64,000 nucleotides of DNA from Acinetobacter nosocomialis NIPH 2119 (GTDB taxonomy: Bacteria; Pseudomonadota; Gammaproteobacteria; Pseudomonadales; Moraxellaceae). Of the stretch, positions 39,559 through 48,447 are shown piece by piece. Made by a program: the position numbers and the translations under genes. How positions within the stretch are numbered: position 1 is the first letter of the stretch; each line of letters starts with the position of its first letter. The notes under the pieces were generated by a model. The model had not been told where the DNA came from. It made no database searches and was given only the letters and a program-made list of their open reading frames with translations. The stretch spans positions 2,225,749 through 2,289,748 of the forward strand of contig NZ_KB849239.1 in NCBI RefSeq assembly GCF_000368085.1, written 5' to 3'.

Positions 39559-41970
39559 TTAGTTAAAAGCACCATTTCTCGGCACAATGCTAAAGTTACT
39601 ATTTAAACGTCCACCAGTAATTGCAAGTTCACCTAAACGTGCGCCCGCCCCTGTTGAAGGTGGATAGAAATTAATATCTTTAACACGTAAAGCACCATCA
39701 ATGTTCTTATCAGGGTTAAAGTACACTGCGGTATTTACACCCACTTTGCCTAGTCCGCTCGCACTGTCTTTTCCAACAACTAATGCTGTATTGAACGCAA
39801 GCTTTCCAGTCATGTTCTCCAGACCAATTGCAGAGCCATCAATCGGGTCACTAATTTGAACTGAGTTTCCGGTTGCTGTGGCAGGCATTGTAAAATCACC
39901 CAAAACAGTGAGCGCACTACCATCGGCAATTGAACTGTTTGGCACTATTGATAAATTAAGATCTCCGCCTAAACGCAGCTTTAAACCAAATAAAACATCG
40001 TTATTTCGAGCAAAGTTATCAATTGGTGAGGTACAAGATCCTGTTGCTGGACAAGATTTATATTTAGCCCCAGGTAAATAACCCGCTGCAATTTCAGTTG
40101 ATAAGGCAAGTAACATATCTTTTAAACCGATATTTAAACTGCCATTTTCTAAACCGATAGTGCCATTACCTTTTAAGAACATATCGATATTACGTAAGCC
40201 CATATAGTAGTCGGTAGGATTACCCGCATTATTGGCATTTGGAGAACCATCAATTAATAAAATTGAAGTTGTTTTTGTACCGCCTGAGTCACGTCCTGTT
40301 GTGCCAACAGCAACACCAAATCCTAAACGCGAAGTCGTTCCCGAGGTACCTACAGCATTCTGAACAGGTCTACCATTAGCATCTTTTGTATAGTAAAAAG
40401 CACTATTCGCTGGTGCATCTACCCCATAAACTGCGGCATTGGCATTTAAGTTATAAAAAGGTAAAGCCAAGCCCCATTGGTTACTTAAGCCATTATCTGC
40501 AAATTGATTAGCTGCAGCGACATTGGCACTGGTAGTAAAGCGACCACGTCTAGAAAATGCCTGAAACTCTGCTCCACGCATCGCAAGAATTAGACTAAAT
40601 GGATTAGTCACCGTATCCCGGTGAATATTATGTTGATAATCGGCAGCGGTTGTTAAAGTGCCAGATCCTAAACGAATTGCATTTAACGTTGCGTTATTCG
40701 GCATTAATAAAGTTTTTGTATCAGCAAGATTTAGATAAATATTCCCGCTATCAAAGTAACCACGTGTAGCTGAGTTCAGCCCAGTTAAATTACCAAACTC
40801 AAAACCATAAGCATTCAGCCCTGCCCCACCAATTTCTAAAGTCGTGGCTTTGCCATCGGCGCCTAGCATAGAATCGTTATCTTTAGTGAACTCACCTTTC
40901 ATACGAAAGGCAATTCCAGTATTACCCAAAATACTATTACTTGAGGTGGTGCCTGAGGCAGTATTTGCTGTACCTAAGGTTGTCGTGTCCGAAGAGCCAT
41001 CCATACCACGGACTTGTAAATAACTATTTACCATACGTCCGCTTGCGCCTACACGAATTAAACCTTTTGAATTTTGCGGTGTATTCGTAGCATCTAGCCC
41101 ATAAGGATTGGTTTTATCTACATTAGAACTGAGCATTACTTCAATGTTCAGACCTGAATTAGTCACTTTGCCATTGCTATCAACATAGGTACCTGCCGTT
41201 AAACCCGAAGCTGAGTCTGCCACCCGATTAAAGTCGACATAGCCATACGTACTATTTGGTGTTTGTCCTATAGCAGCCACATTTGACCCAGTATTAGTTT
41301 GTAAAACTAAGCCACGGATAGGGTCAATAAACATGACACCTTTACCCACAAAATTAAAGTTAAAATTCTTTAAAATTAGTTGGTTGAGTTGACTACGAGC
41401 ATCTAACTGTCCTAAATAAATATTTGCGTTATTTATACCCAATGTCATATTTGACTGGCTATTTGGAGTAAACAGGCCATCTTGAGTAGTCAATGCTAGA
41501 TTTAAAGGTGATGTTGTTTGGATAGCCAACTGCCCTAACGTAGGTGAGCATGTAGCAGAACTATTACAAACCTTCACGCTATTTACCGTAATGAGGGATG
41601 GACTACTTTGCATAGAAAAATCGACCCCAGCTTTACCTGTAGTCGTATTACTCCCCACATCTAAACGGTAGTTCGTTCCTAAAGATTGTGTAGAGGCATT
41701 ACTTTTTTGTATTTTTACACCGCTCGCTTGAGCTCTTAAAACCTGATCAGCACTTGTTGGCGTGCCCGCATGATCATCCCAATAAGCATTATCAACATTA
41801 ATTTCGTTGAAAGTCGTTTGAATTGAGATCCCATCTTGACCATTGACTGCACTCAGATCGGCATCGGTTAAAGCTTCTAAAGCAAAAACTTGTCCACTCA
41901 CTAACAACATACTGGCTGTTAATGTATTTAAAATAAACTTTGAGCCGTGACTTTCTTTATTTTTGTTCAT
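39559..41970 (-). CDS. Exported DUF6160/FilA-like protein D (large)
   Basis: 803 residues from ATG 41970 (MNKNKESHG), with AAGGA nine bases upstream. Signal peptide to about residue 30 (LLVSGQVFA), followed by ALTDADLSAVNGQDG (about 32-46). The remainder is Gly/Asn/Ser/Thr-rich with repeated short beta-like stretches. Its only four cysteines form two CX5C pairs (CNSSATC, CPATGSC). It starts 32 bases after gene C and is probably co-transcribed with B and C. Function unknown; an extracellular or pilus-associated role is inference. Confidence 0.75.
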   Translation of the reverse strand: MNKNKESHGSKFILNTLTASMLLVSGQVFALEALTDADLSAVNGQDGISIQTTFNEINVDNAYWDDHAGTPTSADQVLRAQASGVKIQKSNASTQSLGTNYRLDVGSNTTTGKAGVDFSMQSSPSLITVNSVKVCNSSATCSPTLGQLAIQTTSPLNLALTTQDGLFTPNSQSNMTLGINNANIYLGQLDARSQLNQLILKNFNFNFVGKGVMFIDPIRGLVLQTNTGSNVAAIGQTPNSTYGYVDFNRVADSASGLTAGTYVDSNGKVTNSGLNIEVMLSSNVDKTNPYGLDATNTPQNSKGLIRVGASGRMVNSYLQVRGMDGSSDTTTLGTANTASGTTSSNSILGNTGIAFRMKGEFTKDNDSMLGADGKATTLEIGGAGLNAYGFEFGNLTGLNSATRGYFDSGNIYLNLADTKTLLMPNNATLNAIRLGSGTLTTAADYQHNIHRDTVTNPFSLILAMRGAEFQAFSRRGRFTTSANVAAANQFADNGLSNQWGLALPFYNLNANAAVYGVDAPANSAFYYTKDANGRPVQNAVGTSGTTSRLGFGVAVGTTGRDSGGTKTTSILLIDGSPNANNAGNPTDYYMGLRNIDMFLKGNGTIGLENGSLNIGLKDMLLALSTEIAAGYLPGAKYKSCPATGSCTSPIDNFARNNDVLFGLKLRLGGDLNLSIVPNSSIADGSALTVLGDFTMPATATGNSVQISDPIDGSAIGLENMTGKLAFNTALVVGKDSASGLGKVGVNTAVYFNPDKNIDGALRVKDINFYPPSTGAGARLGELAITGGRLNSNFSIVPRNGAFN

Positions 41971-42002
41971 CACTTCAGTTCCTTTGAAATCTACATTAAC
42001 CG

Positions 42003-42731
42003 TTAACAACGGGGATGGCTACCATCACAGCTAAACACCATGACTTTTCCTTGAATAGCCAAGTTGCCGTTCATCATTAAACCCATAAAACCTGTTTCAC
42101 GTCCATAGTCATAGGCTGAAGGCGTTGCTGTGGCCACTTGCTGAGTCGCACTGTTTGCAGTTGCAGCATACGTTGGTTTTTTGAAATATGCATAATCATA
42201 CATATTCGTACTCGAACCTTGGGTCGTTGTTGAACTTGTAAAGTTATCTTGCTCAATGGATAAAGCATTAAAACCAAAGTTACGAATTAAAATCGGTTGT
42301 GCTGCACTAAAACTAAGTTGAATAGCAGGTTTTATAATTTCGGTATTGGTTTTATCAAGATACTTCAAATCAGCACCATCCAAACCCATTTTTTGGATGT
42401 TTAAAGTTCCTTGTACACCTTTAAACACCAACCAAAGCTTATTACCGCTATCACTATTTTCAGCCCAACCACTTGGCTTAGTTGCATCTGCTTGCACAAA
42501 ACGTTTATTAATTGCTAAACCAATGTGGCAGAACTCTACGTTTTCACAAACGCCGCCACTACCATTATCAAATATACCGTTACTGGTCTGGTTTAAATTA
42601 AGCATTAAAGACAAATCAGCACCAGCTTGACCATTAATCGCCTGTAAAGCGTCGTTGTCCAAAGTTTGTAATTCTGCATGAGTCGCAGTTGCCCAAAGAG
42701 TAAGGAGGAGTAAAGCAGTTATTTTTTTCAT
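42003..42731 (-). CDS. Exported DUF6160/FilA-like protein C
   Basis: 242 residues. Signal peptide MKKITALLLLTLWATATHA (1-19), followed by TLDNDALQAINGQAGADLS, the most diverged copy of the cluster motif. Cysteines are in two pairs, CENVEFC (CX5C) and CDGSHPRC (CX6C), the last Cys being the final residue. AGGAGGA precedes the start. It lies 15 bases after gene B and 32 before gene D. Function unknown. Confidence 0.73.
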   Translation of the reverse strand: MKKITALLLLTLWATATHAELQTLDNDALQAINGQAGADLSLMLNLNQTSNGIFDNGSGGVCENVEFCHIGLAINKRFVQADATKPSGWAENSDSGNKLWLVFKGVQGTLNIQKMGLDGADLKYLDKTNTEIIKPAIQLSFSAAQPILIRNFGFNALSIEQDNFTSSTTTQGSSTNMYDYAYFKKPTYAATANSATQQVATATPSAYDYGRETGFMGLMMNGNLAIQGKVMVFSCDGSHPRC

Positions 42732-42746
42732 CGCATTATCCTCCTC

Positions 42747-44789
42747 TTATAGACCTTTTGTGGTGAGTTTTAAATGTTGGATTAAAACACCATCAATGAC
42801 TGCTGAACCCATATTATTGCTAATTGAAGAGCTAATTTGTGCTCCTGATAATTTATAGGTGTTTAAATCTGCATTTGGTGTAGTCGTATACCAACGTCCA
42901 TTATTGTAAAGTGCATCAGGTAAAGGTGTACCATTTGGTACTACAAACTGAGCCCCATTCCCTGCATCGGTAGTGGTATACCCTGTCGTGTTGGTTGTCG
43001 GGTTATAATAAGAGGTACTATCAATATTCGCCCAGTTTGCTCCTTGAGAGTCAAATCTTAAGCCTGAGCCAGCATTTCCCGTCCAACCTGATGCTGTACG
43101 GTATTGCCATGTATCATAACAAGTTCCTAAGTTTAAAAATCCACAATTATAGCTGCCTCCACGTCGTTCCTGATTTTGTAATTGATAGAAATTTTTAACT
43201 TGTGTTACAGCAGCAATCGTTCCTGTTGGTAGTTTCCCAAATGAAATACCAACTGCATCTTGAGTATTGTTCCCTTTAAAGGCTTCTAATGTATTATTTG
43301 TCGAGTTATAAACAGTTGAACCGATAGAAATACTACTATGCGTTGCACTAGAACCTTGATAAGTTTTTCCACCTAAGGTTACATTGGTACCGCATTGATA
43401 AACATTACAGGTAGAACCAAGGTAAGTACTATCTGTTCCAGTGTAATCAGTATAGATTTTCTTATAAATTTCTGGCTTATTCGGAATACGTGCAAGCTCT
43501 AAACTAAAGTTTTTACCATCTGAGCTTAAAACGAGTGGTTGATATAAAGAACCTAACACAAGATTAATATTCGGATTATAAAGATATAGACCTTCATTAG
43601 CATCGAAGGTTGGTGCAAGCCCACCATTAATAGCAGGAGTAATGAGATTACCTTGCCCAGTGCCAGATTCACGAGTACTCAACCGCAGTACATTATCCAT
43701 TGCACTATCTGTTGGAGCAGTCCATGATCCAGTTGAAGTAACAGTAGTAGTCTGGCTGCGAATACGATATAACCAATCTGAACTTGGTGAACTATTGCTA
43801 GGAGCACCAGTATATTGAGTACTATAACGATTTACCCATGGGCCTACTGTCGTTGTTGGAGTATTTGAAGTAATTGTTGCTCTCAAATTAGAGGCATCAC
43901 CACTATTTAAACGCACAACACCTGCGAAGCCTAGAGTATTATTATAAAATGGACTCAATCCATTTGCAGATGTCGCACCTCCCAAAGTTTGGAAGAGCTG
44001 TAGACGACTACCATTTAAACTAAAATTATTCCAGATACCTTGTAAACGTAACCGATTCGCGCGACTTGCATCAGTACTCGTACCAATCAAACCATTTGAG
44101 TCGCCATAATTAAACTGATCTGTCGCACCATTAATTTTATTTGGATTGCGAACAAAAATATCTGACCATAAACCTAATTTAAGTTTATATGCATCAAGCC
44201 CTGCCGTATCTCTTGTTCCTACCTCGTATAAAGGTGCTTCTAAGGCTAAATACGTTACTTGGCAAGAAGAATCACTCGCGCCACTACATGTAGCAGCACT
44301 AAAATTAGGTACAAGGTTCTGAGTAGCGACTTTGAATATCCATGGATTAACAGCAGTACCCCAGCTCGAAATCGCGGCCGCAGTATCGGTAGATGCAAGA
44401 CGGCTATTAGTATCGTTATCAGATTTAGAAAGAGCTAAACCATAAAGAAAAATATCAGCTTTACCTACTGCACGGTCACCAGAATCAATCGTACCATTTT
44501 TATTGGTATCTGCCGCCGTCATACTTAACGGCCCAACAGGTACATAATTGATATAACCTGTATCTTTAGTACGGTCAGTTAAAATTTGACTTGCGGTTTC
44601 GTTCGCACCTGCCCCACGAAATACCATATAAGTATTTTGAGGTAAAATAGCGATACCTTCACCAGTAGTTTCACTTAAACCGGCATCAGAAAGTTCTTCA
44701 AGAGCGAAACTCGATTGGCTTATGAAAAGACCAATTAAACTTGCCAAAACGGTTTTTTGAAACCTTACCGTATAATTAAGTGTAGTCAT
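42747..44789 (-). CDS. Exported DUF6160/FilA-like protein B with a calcium-loop motif
   Basis: 680 residues. Signal peptide to about residue 29 (LIGLFISQSSFA), then ELSDAGLSETTGEG (about 32-45). A 12-residue loop DTNKNGTIDSGD at 94-105 fits the EF-hand/dockerin calcium pattern DxNxNGxIDxxD. Six cysteines in three close pairs: CX7C, CX4C and CX7C. The rest is Asn/Thr/Gly-rich. AGGAAGG lies upstream of the start. A promoter candidate lies about 130 bases upstream. Function unknown. Confidence 0.75.
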   Translation of the reverse strand: MTTLNYTVRFQKTVLASLIGLFISQSSFALEELSDAGLSETTGEGIAILPQNTYMVFRGAGANETASQILTDRTKDTGYINYVPVGPLSMTAADTNKNGTIDSGDRAVGKADIFLYGLALSKSDNDTNSRLASTDTAAAISSWGTAVNPWIFKVATQNLVPNFSAATCSGASDSSCQVTYLALEAPLYEVGTRDTAGLDAYKLKLGLWSDIFVRNPNKINGATDQFNYGDSNGLIGTSTDASRANRLRLQGIWNNFSLNGSRLQLFQTLGGATSANGLSPFYNNTLGFAGVVRLNSGDASNLRATITSNTPTTTVGPWVNRYSTQYTGAPSNSSPSSDWLYRIRSQTTTVTSTGSWTAPTDSAMDNVLRLSTRESGTGQGNLITPAINGGLAPTFDANEGLYLYNPNINLVLGSLYQPLVLSSDGKNFSLELARIPNKPEIYKKIYTDYTGTDSTYLGSTCNVYQCGTNVTLGGKTYQGSSATHSSISIGSTVYNSTNNTLEAFKGNNTQDAVGISFGKLPTGTIAAVTQVKNFYQLQNQERRGGSYNCGFLNLGTCYDTWQYRTASGWTGNAGSGLRFDSQGANWANIDSTSYYNPTTNTTGYTTTDAGNGAQFVVPNGTPLPDALYNNGRWYTTTPNADLNTYKLSGAQISSSISNNMGSAVIDGVLIQHLKLTTKGL

Positions 44790-44853
44790 CTTGACCTTCC
44801 TGTTTTATACGATGCCGTGCACCATATTTATTTTTCTTTAACAATCCTTGATG

Positions 44854-44879
44854 CTAGGTGAATATATCCTTTTCACCTT
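44854..44879. promoter_or_regulatory. Inverted repeat in the leader of protein B
   Basis: AGGTGAA and TTCACCT flank nine bases. There is no T run, so it is more likely a protein-binding site or leader hairpin than a terminator. Confidence 0.35.
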
Positions 44880-44928
44880 AGACCAGAAGGCAAATCTAAA
44901 TAGATATTGCCAACTTTTCCACATTTCT

Positions 44929-44956
44929 ATTATGCGGAATATTTGCACAAATGCAA
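44929..44956 (-). promoter_or_regulatory. Candidate promoter of protein B
   Basis: Minus strand TTGCAT (44956-44951), 16-base spacer, CATAAT (44934-44929). The -35 lies inside a perfect inverted repeat TTTGCA-CAAA-TGCAAA (44942-44957), a plausible operator. Confidence 0.5.
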
Positions 44957-44981
44957 AAGAAAGCGCATAAAAAGCTAATTT

Positions 44982-44991
44982 TCCGATGAAT
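44982..44991 (-). promoter_or_regulatory. Shared motif copy upstream of protein B
   Basis: On the minus strand CATTCATCGG, identical to the copy upstream of protein A and one base different from the one upstream of protein E. It lies about 25 bases upstream of the candidate -35. Confidence 0.4.
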
Positions 44992-45020
44992 GAAAATCAG
45001 ATCAACCTAATTTCTCACAA

Positions 45021-46499
45021 TTAACAAAAGGTTAAATTCGTACCATGACAGTTTGGTTTAAAGTTTTGATTCGTTAACTGTAAATTACTTAAATTTAGTG
45101 TAAGTGGGCTATTTTTTAAATCAATCGTACCAATATTTACATCCAGATCCCCTAGTTTTAACAAACCTCCCAAGTCAGAAGTTTGAGCAGGATTAGCTTG
45201 TAAATATGCAGAAACAGCAGTTGAAATTTGCGGGAATAATGGTGAAATATCAATTGCATCTTGCGGAATGATATTACCTACATTAACTGGATTTGCAAAA
45301 GACATCCACCAGCCCTTTTGGGCTACGTCATCTGCTTTTGCTCCAGGCCACTGCAACATTTGATTTTGCAGTGCCAGATACATTGGCGAGTTAATTGGTA
45401 AATTATGAATAAGACCCAATGACTGGGTTAAATTTAAATTTGCAGTAATATTTGAAATGGTACCATTCATATACACATTCGGAAATTTAGCACCTTTACC
45501 CGCAATGACACATGCTAATAAGCTACAGTCTGTTACTGTAGCTTCTACTCTACCGCCTTGAGTGTAAATGCCTGTTGGTTCAGGATAAGCTGGATCATGT
45601 GGGCCTGCTGCATTATATTGCACAGTACCATCCACTGGATAAGAACTGCTATGTCCTACATAAATATTAGGCACTTTTACTGGAGCAGATAAAACTTTTG
45701 AGGTAACCCGATTACCATTAACTTGAATGGGCGCGATTTCAAAATAGTTATTTTGAATACCTGGAATATTAAATCCACCATCAGAAGTAATAAAACTTAC
45801 CTCAGCAGCACCCCCCAACCCCAAAGCCTGCAATCGGCCTGTTACTGCATTTGCTCCATATAAATTATCTCGAGTAGCCGAAGTTGTAGCATAACCTTTA
45901 ATCAAACCACTACTGTCAGACTGAACCTTCATATAACCAGAAATGGAGTTGATCCCATTCGGGGTCGTTGTATTTTCAGTACCTGCCGTTAATAAACCAA
46001 TAAATTTTTCAGCACTTAGCCTTAAACCAACTACTTCACGTGTTGAAGCTGAGGTTGGGTTCTTAACAGCAAATTCAATGAATGGATTCGTTAATACTGC
46101 AGAAGATGAGGCACGATCTTCATTAGACATGGGCAATGGGTTCCCATTGGTATCAAAATTTTGTCCACTTAAACTTAAATTATCAATATCGATATCACAA
46201 CCACCAGCCCCATTTACACCACCGCAGCCCAACTGAAGTTTTCGAATATTAGTATTGATTTCTAACTGGGCTTCCATTCCTAATTTATAAAAACCAATAT
46301 TACTGCTGTTATCGCGTAGTTTCTCCAAGTTTGCCGAATCAGTAGGTGCAATATAAGACATACTCATTAACGCTTGGCCACGGGTTGCAGATAGTTCAGC
46401 ATCAGACATTGGAACTAAGGTAGACGTAGCATAAGCTGAAGAAAAGCATAAACTTCCAAGTGCTAGAATAGCTAAATGAAGAGACTTAAACTGTCGCAT
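45021..46499 (-). CDS. Exported DUF6160/FilA-like protein A
   Basis: 492 residues from ATG 46499 (MRQFKSLHLA), with GGAGG seven bases upstream; the in-frame ATG at 46526 has no such site. Signal peptide to about residue 24 (LCFSSAYA), then PMSDAELSATRGQ (about 29-41), the copy closest to a double-glycine leader. Three cysteine pairs: CX8C, CX4C and CX7C; the last Cys is the final residue (NLTFC). First gene of the cluster; the 231-base gap to gene B suggests separate expression. Function unknown. Confidence 0.75.
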   Translation of the reverse strand: MRQFKSLHLAILALGSLCFSSAYATSTLVPMSDAELSATRGQALMSMSYIAPTDSANLEKLRDNSSNIGFYKLGMEAQLEINTNIRKLQLGCGGVNGAGGCDIDIDNLSLSGQNFDTNGNPLPMSNEDRASSSAVLTNPFIEFAVKNPTSASTREVVGLRLSAEKFIGLLTAGTENTTTPNGINSISGYMKVQSDSSGLIKGYATTSATRDNLYGANAVTGRLQALGLGGAAEVSFITSDGGFNIPGIQNNYFEIAPIQVNGNRVTSKVLSAPVKVPNIYVGHSSSYPVDGTVQYNAAGPHDPAYPEPTGIYTQGGRVEATVTDCSLLACVIAGKGAKFPNVYMNGTISNITANLNLTQSLGLIHNLPINSPMYLALQNQMLQWPGAKADDVAQKGWWMSFANPVNVGNIIPQDAIDISPLFPQISTAVSAYLQANPAQTSDLGGLLKLGDLDVNIGTIDLKNSPLTLNLSNLQLTNQNFKPNCHGTNLTFC

Positions 46500-46720
46500 G
46501 ACCGACCTCCGTATCCTTGGGGGCATAATCTAATTTAATTTCTTTTTATTTGGCTTCCCTTTCTTTAATCTAATCTTAAATTGAATAAACAAAGAAATGC
46601 CGATATCTGATTTTTATGATTTAAGTCCATTTAAATTGTGTGATACAACTCAAAGAAACAAATCAATTATTGATCATTTTATATCATTTTTTACAAAAGA
46701 AAACGTCCATTTATAAATAT

Positions 46721-46730
46721 TCCGATGAAT
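46721..46730 (-). promoter_or_regulatory. Shared motif copy upstream of protein A
   Basis: On the minus strand CATTCATCGG, about 220 bases upstream of the start of protein A and followed by AATATTTATAAAT. Confidence 0.4.
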
Positions 46731-46753
46731 GCCACTTTCTTTATTTTTCAACA

Positions 46754-46784
46754 AAAATGGGCCACTTCAAGTGACCCATTTTTT
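46754..46784 (-). terminator. Terminator after dcd
   Basis: AAATGGGCCACTT and AAGTGACCCATTT pair with one mismatch and have A and T runs on either side. Confidence 0.85.
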
Positions 46785-46809
46785 AGAATTTAATCTAATT
46801 TAAAACAAC

Positions 46810-47379
46810 TTAGGTTTTAGGAAGCGTAACGCCAGTTTGTCCTTGGTATTTACCACCACGGTCTTTATAAGATGTTTCACAAACTTCATCGCTTTCAAAG
46901 AACAACATTTGTGCAACACCTTCACCCGCATAAATACGTGCAGGTAAGTTCGTCGTATTTGAAAACTCTAAAGTAACGTGACCTTCCCACTCTGGTTCCA
47001 AAGGCGTCACATTTACAATAATACCGCAGCGTGCATAAGTTGATTTACCCAAGCATACAGTTAAAACATTACGTGGAATGCGGAAATATTCAATTGTGCG
47101 CGCCAAGGCAAATGAGTTTGGCGGAATAATACAAACGTCAGACTCAATGTCGATAAAACTTTTTTCATCGAAATTTTTCGGATCAACAATTGCAGAATGT
47201 ACGTTGGTGAAAACTTTAAATTCACGTGCACAGCGTACGTCATAACCATAGCTAGAGACCCCGTACGAAATCAATTTTTCGCCATTCTTATCAAAACGGA
47301 CTTGATTCTCTGCATAAGGTTCAATCATGCCGTGTTTTTCGCTCATTTCGCGAATCCAACGATCAGACTTAATAGCCAT
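46810..47379 (-). CDS. dcd: dCTP deaminase
   Basis: Makes dUTP from dCTP for dTMP synthesis. 189 residues from ATG 47379 ([12 protein letters not shown]), the usual beginning; the in-frame ATG at 47394 only adds five residues. [15 protein letters not shown], the [19 protein letters not shown] stretch, [20 protein letters not shown] and the C-terminal [13 protein letters not shown] are family hallmarks. Confidence 0.96.
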   Translation of the reverse strand: MAIKSDRWIREMSEKHGMIEPYAENQVRFDKNGEKLISYGVSSYGYDVRCAREFKVFTNVHSAIVDPKNFDEKSFIDIESDVCIIPPNSFALARTIEYFRIPRNVLTVCLGKSTYARCGIIVNVTPLEPEWEGHVTLEFSNTTNLPARIYAGEGVAQMLFFESDEVCETSYKDRGGKYQGQTGVTLPKT

Positions 47380-47492
47380 GTATTTTCTATCCAAAAGGTA
47401 ATTTCATTGATTGCGACGTACTTTAACGTAAAAAAGCAATTATGAAAACAATGGTGGCTACTCTTCGTGACAAGAATAGCCCAGCAAGACTT

Positions 47493-48086
47493 TTAAAGGT
47501 TTAATAAAGCAGAATAGCTAATCGGAATTGAGAAGCTGACCAAAACCAGCGAAGCTGTTTTTTGTAAATTCGTCTGATTTAACCAACTTACTTTATTAGC
47601 CGCCAAGATTGATCCTAAAAAAATCCAAAATAAAGCAATCGGTGTAATTAAAGCCAAATAAGCCAGCATATGAATGAGATAAATATGAAAATCAGTCCAT
47701 GCTGTAACAGGAAAAATTGCAGAAGCAAAAAGTAATGCTTTAGGGTTCAATAGAGTTGCACAAAACAATTCACGTGGTCGAATAGTTGGCTGATCTAACT
47801 CAAATTGTTGATTTGCTGTGTGCCATAACTTAATCGCTAAAAAAATAATGTAACAAGCACTTAGCAATTTAAGCATAGGAGGTAAGAAAGGAAGTGTTGA
47901 AGAAACTTTCCCGATTAACATGCCCCAAGCTGAAATAGAAATTATATATCCAAGAACTTCTGCTGGAATTAACTTAGCAGACTTCCTAAAACCAACTTGT
48001 ACACCAGATGATGTCAGTAAAGTATTGGTTGGGCCTGGGGTAAGTAAAATTGTGGCAACTAAGCCAATAAAAAGCCATGAAATCAT
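47493..48086 (-). CDS. LysE/RhtB-family amino-acid exporter
   Basis: 197 residues with about six membrane helices. The family N terminus is seen in LLTPGPTNTLLTSSGVQVGFRKS (about 17-39), which carries the conserved Pro-Gly-Pro. It would export amino acids or analogues; the substrate is unknown. Monocistronic. It is distinct from the second LysE-type gene at 55153. Confidence 0.88.
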   Translation of the reverse strand: MISWLFIGLVATILLTPGPTNTLLTSSGVQVGFRKSAKLIPAEVLGYIISISAWGMLIGKVSSTLPFLPPMLKLLSACYIIFLAIKLWHTANQQFELDQPTIRPRELFCATLLNPKALLFASAIFPVTAWTDFHIYLIHMLAYLALITPIALFWIFLGSILAANKVSWLNQTNLQKTASLVLVSFSIPISYSALLNL

Positions 48087-48447
48087 TGAATGACCTCACA
48101 ATGTAGTCATCTCAGATTAATAGATATCTTTTATGAAGGCAAAATCTAATTGTAAGACGATTTTTTAAAACACTAACACGGTAAAAGTAAATATTATTAT
48201 TAAACAAATAGATACAAAAAAGTAAAGAAGCTTAAGCTAAAAAACTTTAGAGTCAGTTGTCGAGCTTTGCGTGCCAAATTGTATTAAGTAATATAAGTAT
48301 TTTTATTTTAAATCTATTTTTAAGTTGAAAAGATCTATAATGAATTATTACAGCAGTAAGTTTAATTTTTAAGCTTTTAATAAGTTTCAATTAATATATT
48401 GTTTTTTTGTGTTTATATGAGTCACCAGACTCTACTATTCTATGATT
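48087..48447. other. AT-rich intergenic region between LysE-type and DUF2062 genes
   Basis: About 360 bases between divergent genes. A TATAAT at 48336-48341 could serve the plus-strand gene but has no good -35. I see no RNA gene, ORF or strong repeat. Confidence 0.55.

Larger units (their letters stand above)
46500..46809. other. AT-rich upstream region of protein A
   Basis: 310 bases between the first cluster gene and dcd. It contains the dcd terminator (46754-46783), one copy of the shared cluster motif (46721-46730) and otherwise A/T-rich sequence without a clear consensus promoter. Confidence 0.6.

Noticed and set aside
38446..46499. Chaperone-usher or type IV pilus operon
   Set aside because: No usher, chaperone, prepilin peptidase motif or assembly ATPase is present; the proteins have ordinary signal peptides.
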